Shown piece after piece: positions 9,671 through 21,200 of a stretch of DNA of 64,000 bases. The DNA is from Pyropia haitanensis (Eukaryota > Rhodophyta > Bangiophyceae > Bangiales > Bangiaceae), in contig SDUX01000004.1 in assembly GCA_008729055.1 (NCBI GenBank), positions 930,001 through 994,000 on the forward strand, in the 5' to 3' direction. The position numbers were made by a program, and so were the translations under genes. Below the pieces are notes generated by a model that had not been told where the DNA came from, did no database searches, and saw nothing but the letters and a program-made list of their open reading frames with translations. How positions within the stretch are numbered: position 1 is the stretch's first letter; each line of letters begins with the position of its first letter.

Positions 9671-12600
9671 TCATGCAACCACCCTGGCGTCAGCCAAGCT
9701 TTCGTCCCCATCGTTGGTCCCGATATCCCCAATGCTCGCGTCCGCCCCTGCGCTGCCGGCGCTGTCCCCTCCACCGTCCCCCCCGCTGCCATAGTCCGCG
9801 ACGGCGTCGCCAGCAGAGGCCAGCGGCGTCTCCCCATCCTCATTTTTGCGCTTCCGCCCGCGGCGGGACGGAACAAACGGGGTCACCTCCCCCGCATGGT
9901 ACTTCCACCAGCACTCGCGGGGCACCCGGTTACACAGAGGCACGGGCCCAGGCACGCACTTCTTGCACTCGTACGTCGTCTTCGCGCGGCACGACCAGCA
10001 CCGACCTCTTGGGCGCCGCTGCGACGTGTCCCGCACCTCCCCAATGAACGACGCTTTATGGTTGGTCGCGTCAGTGGGATCTCCGACGTCGCTGGTGCCG
10101 CTGCCGGTGCCCTCGGCAGCGGCCGCGGGGCCGCCACCCGCAGCTTCGTCGGCGCCGTCCAAGACCGGCGGTGCCACCTGCTCAGCCCCTGCGGGCGACG
10201 CAGCAACGGCCGCGGTTGTGGCGGGCGCCAAGGGCGTCGGCACGAGCGCATCGGGCGTCTCGGCAACCACCACGGCAGGGTCCTCCGCCCGGGGTACTCC
10301 CGCAGCCACGGGTAGCGAAAGAATGGAGCCCGACGTCGCCCCCGACACCGTTCCCGGGAAAATCGTCGACGGAGGCGCAAAAGGTGCCCGCGATGGTGCC
10401 AATCCGTGCGTCTGCAGCGGCAGCGGCACCACTGGCGGGGTGGCCGGTACCGCCTCGGCCGCTGCTGCCGCCGCGGCTGCCGCCGCTGCTGCCGCCGCCG
10501 CCGCTGTGTGCGGGTTGGGTGGCCCCGCCGCCGCCGCTGGTGTCGCCTGACCGTTGAGCACCGGCGTGTCACCCCGCGGTTGTGGTTGGTTCAGTAAAAG
10601 CGCCCCCAGCTGGGCGTTGGGCAATCCTGGCGTACCATATAGTTGGTTGGGAGGCGCCGTGTAGGGCCCCCGACCAGGTCCCAACGGGTGGCTATGCGGC
10701 TGCATCGCCAAAAGGCCAGCCGCCGAGGCAACCGGCAAGCCAGCCGTCGCAGCACCCACCCCGTGATGGTCACCCACTACGCCGTGGTTTGGTGGCGCCC
10801 CGTCCGCTCGTTGTGGTTGGTTGTGCATCAACACGCCCAGCTGGGAGCCATGGCCCGGAGCTGGCCCGCCAGAAAAGAGTTGCGCCGCCGGACCAACGTA
10901 GGGCGCCCGTACTTGGCCCAACTGCCGATTATGCGCCAGAGGTAGAATCGCCGCCGCCGCCGCCGCCGACGCGTACTGCTGCTGCTTGGCCACCGTCATC
11001 GCGGCGGAGTGGTTGGCCGGCAGTCCACCTGCGGAGAGATAGGGGGCGCCCCCAACTGGGGCGGCACCGTGCAGTCCAGGTGGCACGCCAAGGGAACCAG
11101 CTCCACCCGACGCGCCAGCATTCCCATCCATCGACATGAGCGCCCCGTACATTTCCGGACGGCGGTCGCGGAAGAGACCCCACTGGCGCCGGTCCGAGTC
11201 AATGACATCCAAGTCAAAGAGGTAGCTGAGGATGGCCTCCTCTTCGCGACCAGCACTAACCACCACGTCTCCCCATTGGTCGGTGATGAAGCTGCTGCCG
11301 TAAAAAGTGAGCGAGTCGGCCATCGCGCCATTGACACGGTCCAAGTCCGCCGTAGGCCCTACGCCCGCCGGCTTTGGAGGGGCCGCTCCGCCAGCGGCCG
11401 TGTCAGTTTGGCCGTCCGCAGCATCCGAGCCGTCAGGCAGAGAAATAACACCATCCGTAGAGAGCGGCCGGGGCCGGTCCTCCTCCCGTCCAGGGGACAC
11501 CACTACCTCCCCCCACTGGTCGGTGATGAAGGCGCCGCCGTAAAAGGCCAGCGAATCAGTCCCGTCCTCGGCCGACCGATGGCCATTCGCAGTGCTGGTG
11601 GTGCCCCCTACGTTGACAACCTGGCCCGCCACGGCCGTCGCGTCGGGACGTGCAGTCCCGTTTGCTCCTTCCGGCACCGCACCGGCCGCGTCGGCCGACA
11701 CGCCACGTGTCCGCTGCCCGTCTGCTGGTCCTGCACCCGCCCCCGCGGCAGTCGACGTGGCCGGTCCGGCCACCAGCACGGGACCCTTTACAACGTCCGG
11801 CCGCCCGGGTGGCGGCGCGGCGGCCAGGCCCTGCGACCGCACCGCTTGTGCCTGCATCGCTCCTGGCGGGGGTGTCGGGACCCCCGCCGCCCGCGCCGCC
11901 GACACGCGCGCCTGAAACACCTCCCGCCCAATCCGGTTGGAGGCAATCACCGGGATGATGTTTGCCGCCGAGTGCCCCTGCATGGTCCGCCGCCAGTGCG
12001 CCGAAGAATCAATGGTCGGGTCCTGCGGCTCAGAGCCAATGGCAGTGGGAAAGAGCAGCAGCTCCGCGCCGGCAAGCGCGAGGCACCGGGCAGTCTCAGG
12101 GAACCACTGGTCCCAGCAGATGGCCACCCCCACGGCAGCAAAAGCAGTGCGGAAGACACGGAAGCCAGTGTCACCGGGGCTGAAGTAGTACTTCTCCTGG
12201 TACCCCGGACCCTGCGGGATGTGCGTCTTGCGGTAGATGCCCAGGTTGGAGCCATCCGCGTCGATCACGGCCACTGAGTTGAAATACGCATTGTTGGAGC
12301 GCTCGTAAAACGAGATGGGCAACACCACCCGCAGCTCCGCCGCGACCTTTTGGAAGCGAGCAAGGAGTGGGTTCCCCAACGCTGGGCGCGCTAAGCCAAA
12401 GTAATCCTGCTCGTGGCAACAGGAACAAACAATCATAGGTCAAAGCGAGCACCGCGCGCACAAAAGAGACGGAGTGCACCAGTCAGCGACGGAAAGCATG
12501 TACGCTGGCAGTGGTGCATTCACCGGAAACAATAAAAGCGCGAGACAGGGTGGGAGGGAAGCAAACACCATCCAGCAGAAGCGCTGGGACCAAGAAAGGA

Positions 12601-13606
12601 CATACACAACCTACATCCTGAACCTGAGGGAAGTACTGGGTCTCAAACAGCTCCTGAAGGAGAATGATGTTGGCGCCCTTGGCCGCGGCCTCGCCTGCGT
12701 CACGGCAAACACCGCGAGCGTTCCATCAAGCACGGAAACGTAGGGGTGACAGTGTCCGGTGAGCACCAGAGCACCACGTGAGCAGGCAAAAATCGAGAGG
12801 CAGACAAATGCACACGGGGTCAAAAAACAACTAGGACAGAACCAGTCAGCACCACCAGTCCACACCCACACCCACCCACACTGCACATAAACACCTGGTT
12901 GCCAACAAACCACATGCCTGCGCAGGCCACAGCAGCCGCATCCTGCATGGCCATCGCGAGAGCAACCCGCGACACTCGCAAGACAGGGGAAGCCGGACAG
13001 GGACAGCGCCCATCCAGCGAAGAACCCCCGCAAGACCCGGCGAGCCCTGCTGGAGGCCAGCACCGCAAGACCGGACACCCAAGGGGAGCGCTGTCCTCCG
13101 GCGAGCGTACTGGCCAAGCCAGGCCGCTGCCCCTGCATCCCGCCCCCCCCCCCCCCCCTCACGCCGCCCACCGTATCGCACCCTGCCGCGCGGTCACACC
13201 GCCGCGGCTCACGTGGGCCAGCGTCACACACCGCAACCGCGGGGGTGGCCATTGCCGCCGTCCAGGTACGCCTCCCCACCCCACCGTCCCCTTGGCAACC
13301 CCGTGGACGCCGTCATGGGCACCTCCCCCCCGCGCGAGCGGCGGCGAGTGTCCCTCGTAGCCACCCGGTCGATTGGACTAAAGCGGTTGGCCACACGACC
13401 GCCCAAGACGACAACACAGTTGCAAAAAACAAAAGGAGACGAAGGCCGCCACCGAGAAAAGGAGAAGAAAGAAATACAGGGGATGGATAAAAGCATAAAA
13501 GATGCGCTCCCAACGTACGCACGAGCCGCTCCGCCCGCCGCACATTCGTCTCAGCCGACGGCCCGCAGGCAAACTGGGTGGCCGCCACGACCACCTGCCG
13601 CGCCAT
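9671..13606 (-). CDS. N-carbamoylputrescine amidase with large insertion, internal duplication and Cys-rich tail
   Basis: This nitrilase-superfamily enzyme converts N-carbamoylputrescine to putrescine, CO2 and ammonia, the last step of the agmatine route to polyamines. Complement exons are 13519-13606, 12615-12694 and 9671-12409, encoding 968 residues; plant enzymes have about 300. The catalytic triad is present: Glu44 in LLQELFE, Lys117 in YRKTHIP and Cys154 in VAICWDQWFPE. Canonical sequence runs to RIGREVFQ (about 222). Then come about 195 Ala/Pro/Gly-rich residues, followed by the family's C-terminal segment FYG-x2-FITDQWG, which occurs twice (about 342-366 and 422-446). The second copy continues normally to GLFRDRRPEMY. 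From about 490 the protein is low-complexity with an Ala run, followed by a Cys-rich module (860-898) and a basic/acidic end. Single-exon continuity over 2.7 kb argues against a fused neighbour. Confidence 0.93.
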
Positions 13607-14586
13607 CGGGGACGCGGTGCGCAGCGTCGCCCCGCGCGCCCATCCACGCCACCGACGACCCCACCCAGCGCCGGTGCTCTAGGCACACCCCTGGCAGAGG
13701 AAGGGGGCGGGGGGAGCGGAGCGGGGGCGACGAGAGCGGCGGGGAACACACGAGTCAGAAGAAAGTGGAAGCCGAAAGGGGAGCCGAGCGGGGCGGGAGC
13801 GGGAGAAGGGGGGCGGGAGGGGCGGGTGGGAGCGGAAGGGGAGCCGAGTCAACGACCAGCGGGTAGAGGCAGGCGGGGCGCCGCCGGGCAACACCGGCCA
13901 AAGTGGCAGCAAGCCTTTGACGAGAGACGCTGGCACCCACGCGCCTAGCAATGGGCGTGCACCCAACCCGCCGCGGGCGACACAGCACGGCGGGCACCTC
14001 CCGACCGCGCCCCGCGCCGGCCGCGGCGCGCGTGTTCGGCGGTGACCGCCAGCCCGCGCGGCCGGCGGGCTCGGCAGCGCCGCGCCGCCACCCCCCCCCC
14101 CCCCACGGCGCACCCGCCCCCCCCCCACCAACCCAGCGCAACGCTCGTGCAGCAGGCACCGCCGATCAGCGGGCCGGCGCCCAACGGCAGCGTCGGCGCT
14201 CCCCCCCCCCACCCCCACCCGGTCGTCGTCGCGGACCTGGCGAGGGCGGCGGCCGGCGTGGCGTCAGGCGCTGGCGGCCGTCGGCGCCGACGCGGCCACG
14301 ACCAATATGCAAAACTTGTGACGACCACGTTGCTATTGTGACGGGGCTGCAGGCCGAGGCACACAGATGGGCAGCGGCGGCGCTCGCGCTCGGGCCACGG
14401 ACTGGCGTCCGCCGCGGAGCCGCGGATCTGTCTTGCGCCCGCAGATGTGGCCGTCGTCGGCATATCTGGAACGCTTCCACTATCCCAATTCGAGGACGGA
14501 TGGCACGATACGTGACTGGATGTAGAATTTTTGGCTAATGCCGGATGATCTATTGGAGCGCTCCCCTCCCCTGTCGCCGCGAACCT
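13607..14586. other. GC-rich low-complexity upstream region
   Basis: This is the region upstream of the amidase gene start, with G- and C-homopolymers near 14092-14104, 14118-14125 and 14209-14216. Long frames open on both strands are Arg/Pro/Ala-rich and look like composition artefacts. The amidase promoter should be in its left part. Confidence 0.45.
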
Positions 14587-17359
14587 GCGCAGTGCAGCTT
14601 AGAGCTGGATCCACCTCACAGCCTCTTCAAGGCCTGATCCGGGCGGAAATCGGGCCCGGAGGCTTGAAGACCCCCTCCTGAAAGCACCGTAGGGCACGAT
14701 TCCTTGAAGTGATCTTGATAAACCTTGATATGAACGTCTTTGCGGACGTGAACGAGGACGTGCGAGGTACCACAAGGTGCGCCAGAGACAGAGCTATACA
14801 GAGACGTGAGAAAGAGCCTGCACCGAGAAGAGTTTGGCGTTTTACCAAGGAAATTCAAGCAAAATTCAACCGATCGATTAAGGGGGTCGCGTCCCGCTCT
14901 CCGCTTGAAGAGGTCGTGATCGCGCCTCTCTTAACCCAAGTACGTCACTCGGCACGGTTTTCGACCGCTCGTGTGCCGAAGCAGTCCGGGTTTATGCCCT
15001 TGATTCTGGGCACTTGCGAAGCTCAACAGAGTTGATCTCGAGTGATACACCCTGTATCTCGCTTGTTTGATGAGTCTCTGTGGACTGCTTCCATCAAATG
15101 GACAGCGAAGTACGCGACCGTGCAGTCTCTGATGCTCCTTCCCCGACGCTGGATGGGTTCATTGATGCCGCAGCAGTCTGGCTACGGCATGCACTGCTGG
15201 CTCGGTCGGCGGAGTCACCTGAACCGGCACCAGCGTGCCGAGGACTGTGTCGCGTGCAGCTTCAGTGCACACTCGCCTACGTCTCTGCCCCCCCCCCCCC
15301 CCACTCCCCCCCCCCCCCCCAGCCTTCTCCTCACGGACACCTGAGCATCTGCTCCGTAAATTGTAGGCAACTGCTTCAGCTGCCACGCACTTGCCAGCAC
15401 CAACGCCTACCCATGGCGTACCTCCTCCCCTGGCGCGACCGCGAATTTTCCGCTTCAACCCCCCCCCCCCCCCCCCCTCGTCGTCCCGATGCCTTCCGGC
15501 CACGCCTCCTCCTCCATTCCCAGACACCCCCTCCTGGCCGTCACGGACGCCCCTCATCGCTCACCTCCTCCCCTGGCGCGTCCTCCTCTTCCCGCACCCA
15601 CCCCCCGCCAAACTTCCCGGTCCCCATGTTTGCCTGCGGCGCCCCTTTCTCTCGCCAAACCCCCTCCCCCCCCCAATCTTTCACTCCGCCCGATGCGCGG
15701 GGAAGTGGAGGGCGTCAGCGGTGAGGGTGGCTTCCCAAAAACGGAAAGCGGTCGTTTGCCACCGGAATGAACGGGATGAGAAGTGCGGGGGGGGCATACA
15801 GGACACTGGTGAATAGGCCGTGCGCGTGTGACGGACATCGTGTCGCTCGCTCTCTTGGCGATGACCGAAGCACGTGGGACAGGCCAGGGTTGTGGCCGGG
15901 GCCGTGTCGCCTTGCTCGGTGCCGTCAGACGCCTCCAACTAGGGGTGTGCAATGTCACGATCTGTCATGAAATTTCATGGAAATGTCCGACCCCTCTCAC
16001 TGTCGCCTTCCTACGCGATGTCGTGACAGGAAATTTCTTTCCGTTTCTTTCCGACACGTGGCTTGCACACGGGAATGGAGTATATATCCCCACCACGTGT
16101 CCACAACTCCGCACTGCCGCTCGCTCTCCTTCCTTGCGGAACGACTGCTCGTCGTCGCCATCACTGTCCCTGCTTCCGTCTTCGTCCGCCTCGGATACTG
16201 AGTCTCACCTCCCACACCACACCCCACCTCAACCAAACACCATGGTTCTTCATCCCCTACGCCCCCCGCGGAGCCAGCGGGCTGTTAACAACACCTGGGT
16301 GGGGCGGTGGCTGGGGCGACGGCGGGAGCGATACCCGCCGGGGCGGCGGCGGCGGCAGCGGCAGCGGCAGCGGCGGCAGCGGCGGCGGCGGCAACCCATA
16401 TGCGGTGTCGGGTGGTGGCGGCGGTGGCGCCGGCGGTGGTTCCATTCGGCTGGGCGCGGCGCCCGCGGCGCCCGCGGCGGCGGCCACGTCGGCGAGCGCC
16501 TTCTACCCCCTTTCTTCCTCCTCCTCCTTTTCCCCCTCCTCCTCCTCTTACCCCCCGGTGGGCCGCACGTGGAGCGACAACCGCCGGCGGTGGGGGGACC
16601 CCCCCGCGGCGGCGGTGGGGGTCTCTTTCAGGGACCTTCCCGGCCGCTCCCTTCGTGGCCGCCGTGCAACCACGGCGCCCGCGTCGTGGCGGGCGGCCGC
16701 GTCCCGGTGCGGGCTGCCCGTCAGGGCGGGGGGGGTGCTGCGGCTGGGGAACGACCGTCGCGTGCCAGGGGGCGGGGGGGGGGGGCGGGGGATTTTTTTT
16801 TTTTTTTTTGTAAGGAGGGGGGCAGTGGCGGTGAGGCGGTGACAAGGGAGCGGGTGCTGTGGAGCTGTTGTGCGTCAGACTGTGCTGAGCCAATCAGGGA
16901 TGGAATTGGGAACGCTCCTGGCTCAGAAGTCCTTTTTGGCTTCAGGAAGGGACGTCCCTCTGTCGAGCGATGTCCCCCTCTTTCCGACAGCGGGCAGAGA
17001 AAGACAGCAGCAAATCTGTCCCGGGCCTTTCTGCACATCCCTACCTCCAACCCGGGGGTTGGGACCTCTTGTCGGCCGCAATCGGGCAGAGGTTCTCGCG
17101 CCGATGGGGACTGACATGGAGAGTTAAGAAGAGTTGGAATGTACTGGGGCCCTCCTTAACGCACGCCTAGCTCGACCTTAGTATCGTACTTCTTTGTATT
17201 GGCTACGCCACTAAGTGTGAAGATCGGACCTTAACTTGGCCGTGTCGCGGTGCGCGCGGCGCTTTGAAGAGGTACCTCTTCAAGGAAATTCAAGGCTGCT
17301 TCAACGCCTTCCGGCCTGAAGAGGCTCTCAGGTGGATCCCGGTGCAATGTGCACTGCGC
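14587..17359. mobile_element. TIR element, copy 1 (about 2.77 kb)
   Basis: The stretch is bounded by inverted repeats. The left end reads GCGCAGTGCA (14587-14596), then 10 bases, then GGATCCACCT (14607-14616) and AGCCTCTTCAAGGCC. The right end, read on the minus strand, has GCGCAGTGCA (17359-17350), then 9 bases, then GGATCCACCT, a gap of two and AGCCTCTTCAGGCC. Subterminal parts are rich in CTTGAAG/CTTCAAG words, including a perfect 20-base palindrome TTGAAGAGGTACCTCTTCAA near 17264. A second copy with the same ends sits at 51595-53134. I found no transposase and no clear target-site duplication, so superfamily is open and ends are accurate only to some tens of bases. The interior (15.3-16.9 kb) contains C-runs and a possible Gly-rich coding segment not shared with copy 2. 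Confidence 0.7.
16207..16842 (+). other. Gly/Ser-rich open segment inside TIR element copy 1
   Basis: A TATA-like TATATAT lies at about 16080-16086. It is followed by a leader-like C/A-rich stretch and an ATG at 16242 in good context. The frame starting at that ATG is Arg-rich and implausible. The frame one base over, open from 16063 to 16842, reads as a Gly/Ser/Ala low-complexity protein with SGSGSGGSGGGGNPYAVSG and later YPPVGRTWSDNRRRWGD. Either the start is elsewhere, an intron is missed, or this is a decaying cargo gene. No family is recognised. Confidence 0.22.
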
Positions 17360-17421
17360 TGCTGCGGACAGAACATGTGCCGGCCGTCCGTCTCGGTTGG
17401 TCGTGACCGGCTGCGACAATA

Positions 17422-18282
17422 CAGTGCGTACGCGATAATATATCGGGCTCGTTTACATCCACCCTGGATATAAACGAACCGAACAACGCACGAGAGAGCT
17501 CCCCAGCATTGTACCGCGATATTCCAATAGTGCATTTCTCTGACCCTATTCTGGGGAGTTGCACAGAATTTTCAGCACTCGCCGATTGTCGGCCGGTGCA
17601 CCGCATGCCGGCGGTGTGCCGCGGCCATGATGGCCAACGCCTCGCTTGCGGACGAGTTTGTGGGCGTGGATGCGCCCGGCCGCGTACGCGCGGCACAGCG
17701 GAGGATCGATGCTGAGAACGACGTGGCTGCGATAGATGAGACGGTGAGTATGGTTCTGGACGGGGAGGAGGACGGCTAGTGAGCCGTTTCTATTCACTGT
17801 TCTTGCTTTTGTTGCACGCTTGCCCAGACAGCATTTGCGTCTTCATAAACATCCTCCACCGGTCTTTCCACTTCCGTCCGCATCGCTCCACCTGGCTGCC
17901 CGCCCCAACCCTGCCAGTCCACGTACACTTCGTCTGCTGCGAGGATTCTTAGTCTGCCACCATCCTCCCCCGCCCCCCCCCTGCTTTCCCATCCCGTTCT
18001 TCCCTCCCCCCCCCGTGTCCCTCTTCCTTCACGGCTATCCTGCCTGTCGCAGCCGCGGTCCGCCGCCTCTGTCCGCCGCCCCCGCTGCACTGTTCGTGTC
18101 CAAGTCATGAGCGGCCTGCTTGTACTTTGTACACTCAATGTCACGATTCCTCTCGCCACCTGCCAAATCGCAGTTCTTGATAGTACATCACGTCGGAACA
18201 GTACTGTACCGGCTCCGAACGGTGCGGTGCAGAAGCGGGCTACTTCGTGGGGACACCCCTGGACATAATCGCGTACGCACTG
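17422..18282. mobile_element. Tc1/mariner-like non-autonomous element
   Basis: An 861-base stretch is flanked by TA on both sides (17420-17421 and 18283-18284). It begins CAGTGCGTACGCGATAAT and ends with the inverted complement ATAATCGCGTACGCACTG, 16 of 18 positions paired over the first 18. A TA target and a 5'-CAGTG terminus are hallmarks of Tc1/mariner elements. It carries no full transposase. Its one small open frame (17627-17779) is listed separately. It abuts TIR element copy 1, about 60 bases beyond that element's right end, so the two together form a mobile island. Confidence 0.6.
17627..17779 (+). CDS. Short open frame inside the Tc1/mariner-like element; unknown
   Basis: The frame from ATGATG at 17627 to TAG at 17777-17779 encodes 50 residues starting MMANASLADEFVGVDAPG. 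It continues with a charged helical stretch (RVRAAQRRIDAENDVAAIDE) and ends DGEEDG. The amphipathic charged pattern looks more protein-like than the surrounding frames. It could be a remnant of an element-borne protein or a first exon, since GTGAGT occurs within it at 17741. No homology recognised. Confidence 0.2.
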   Translation: MMANASLADEFVGVDAPGRVRAAQRRIDAENDVAAIDETVSMVLDGEEDG

Positions 18283-18284
18283 TA

Positions 18285-21200
18285 GGGGCGTGGCTGACGA
18301 CAGGCGCATGACGCTCTCCGGTCGCCAGCACTCGCTGCTGTTGCCTGGCCGCAGACGGTCGCCAGGGCATCCGCGGCGGCCGCGGCAGGTGCGGGCGCCA
18401 CGGGGCGCCGACGACGGAGGTTGGCATGCAACAGTACACGGACCGTGTGTTCCACCTGCTGCACCTACACCCTCCGTAAAACCCCCACATAGTGAAAGAA
18501 GCCAACACTTTCAGGCTGTCAGGAGCATGACTTGTTGACTCATACTGTACTCAGCCTCGTACCGCCGATGTGTGAGGGTTCTGGGGATGCAGCCGGGGAC
18601 GGCATGTAGGAAGTCAGCCGCTGGACTGGAGGATGGAGGCTACTCAGAGTACAAGAGCTGCAACTCAACCTCACGCGGGAGAGGCAACAGGCAGCCACGA
18701 CTGCCTGCGATAGATCGTTTTGTCTGGTCTTTCACTCCACGCTCTGTCACTGCGTGCACTGCTGTAGGAAATTGGACCGAACGCTCCCTTCCGTTCAAGC
18801 TAGCGTTCGTCGCGCCTCCTCTTCTCAATCCTGTGCGGTAGTAGCTAGCGAGTACATTTCAAAGACGTCCATCCAGCAGGTTATGGTGAGGGGCGCACAT
18901 GACGACAAGAGCCGCCGCCGCCGAGCTCTGTGCAACTCGGCATGTCTTCCACGTGGCAGCTGGACGCCGACGGTAAATCTTCAAAGTACTCGTACTGTAC
19001 CCGACCCTCACCCAAGTAGTGTCCCGTGTCCTGCCATGCCTCGCACGCGTCGACCTCTGACCAGCCTACGCACCCTTCGTCTTCTTTCGTCCACCGCCCA
19101 CCGCCATTCACAGATGGGCGGTGGGTGTCGCTGCCGTATGTATCGGCGGCCATTTGTACCACTTCCTCCTACCACCGCTCGCTGCTCAAAAGCCGCGGTC
19201 GCAGCCGCTTGTCTCTAGTCCGCCGGCCCGCAAACGTCTTTTTGTGCCGCCTACCACGTTTGACCGGTGACCAGCCGCTGCCGGCGCTGCCTACCACCTC
19301 TCACCTGCAACCGGCCGCTGTCGTTGTCGCCTACGACCTACCAGCTTCTACCGTCGGGTAGCCGGAGCGGTTGTCGCCCACCTGCCGATTCCGCCCGGCA
19401 GCGACGGCGGCGCAATCGGCCGCGTGGCGGCTGCGGCGGCGGCGGCGGCCAGCGGCGTGGCGGCAGCAGCCGCAGCAGCAGGCACGTGGCCGCCGTGCGT
19501 GGCCACCTGCTGCTGACCACGCGTGGGCGCGCTATTGAACGCAGTCGCGGCGGTCGCGGCGGGTAGTTGGCGTCACCGCAGCTCGACCCGCTGCCACGCG
19601 CGCCTTGATTCTGTCGACCGGTCGGCTGCGGCTGGCGCTGCTGCTCACCACTCTCTATCGCTTTCCACCTCCCTTCGACGGCCGCTTTGTGCTGCTGCCG
19701 CCCTTGCAGGCGCACGTCGTGTCCCAGCTTGCGCGTTTGTCCGTGTCTCTTGCTGAGATTCGAATCGGCATCCCTGTCCCTGAGAAGCATCATCATGGCT
19801 CCAAGAAGGATGGGGTCCCGCGCCTGATCGAACTCTTCAAGTGAAGGCACTGTCGGCACAGGGGTGGCGGGCCATTGCGGTGGAGGTGGAGGCCGTCGCG
19901 CGGATGGTGGCTGCCGCTTAGTGCCGTTGGATAGCCGGCTTATCGGGTGTGCTGGCAGTGGGAGGGTGGTGGTGGTAGTGGGGTGAGAAGGGGCAATGGT
20001 CTTGCCCATTTCTTCTCTGTCTCCTCTCTCTGCTGCGTCGTAGCGTTGACCGCGGGGGCCGCCGCCCATGAAGAGGCGCTGGTGGTCGTCGACGGAGTGG
20101 CACCGGTGGTAAGGTCGCTGCTGGCGGCCAACGGGGCCGCAGGCGACGTCGCTGTGGCGGTAGTGGGGCGAAGGCTGTGGCAACCGCCGCCCACGGTGCA
20201 CCTTTTGTGGGTGTCTGAGTAGCGGCGGCAGGAACTGCAGCGCTCCCCCCCCCCCTGCATCCGCCCTCCCGCCCTGGCATTGGGATTCCGGTTGTCGCCG
20301 CCCAAGCCGCTGGGCTTCCCCACAGGCACAGCCAGCGGGTATTGCATTGACGTCGGCGCCACGGCGGTGGCGCCGGGCTGGCCACCGGGGGGCGCCACGC
20401 CGGCCCGCGGCCGGCGGGTGGCGGCGCGGCCGGCCGGCCGGCCGGCAATGGTGCCCCGGCGGGGCGGTGGCGGAGGCAGTGGCGCTGGGAACGGCGGTGT
20501 CGACGACGGGGGTGGTGGGTGGCCTCCTCGCCCGCCGGGTACCCCGACGCGTTAGCGAAGCCGGTGGTGGGCTACCCCGGCGGCGGCGGTGGCGGCAGCG
20601 GGGGCGGCTGTTTGGGATTGTGCGCTCGCCGATCGCGTCGTCGGCGGCGATGGCGGCCACACACGCGAGTGCCGCCGCCGTCACGGGCAAGACGGGCAGC
20701 AGTTGGCTCGGGGGCGGCACGGCCGCGGTCGGCGCGGCCGTGGCCGGCGCGTCGGAGGGCCGACACGGGGTGGTGGCGCCGTCACGGGGGTTTGCCAACC
20801 GTCGGATTCCCCAGTGGCGGGGCGTCGTGGGTGGCCCATCGCCGAGACGGCGCGCGCGCACGTGGACGCGCCTGCCGTGGCGGCGCGGTCCGACGCACGC
20901 GTTGCGGCGGCGGCCGAGGTGGCCGCCACCGGCGGTACGGTGGCGGCGCGGCGGCGCGGCGGCGCGGGCGGAGCGGCTCGCGGACGCGCGGGCCGTCCTC
21001 GAGTCGACCCGCCGCGCGGCGGCGAGCCGCGAGGCCGCTGCGCTGGCCGTCGTCGACGGGATCGCTACGCGCAAGGCCGAGGCGCCCGCGGTGGCCGCCG
21101 ACGTGGACAATGGCGCGGTGGCCTGGGCGGTCTTGGCCGACGACGGGTGTGGAGTGGGGTGCGTGGAACGCTCTTGGTTGGAAAGAAAAAAAGTCCCGGG

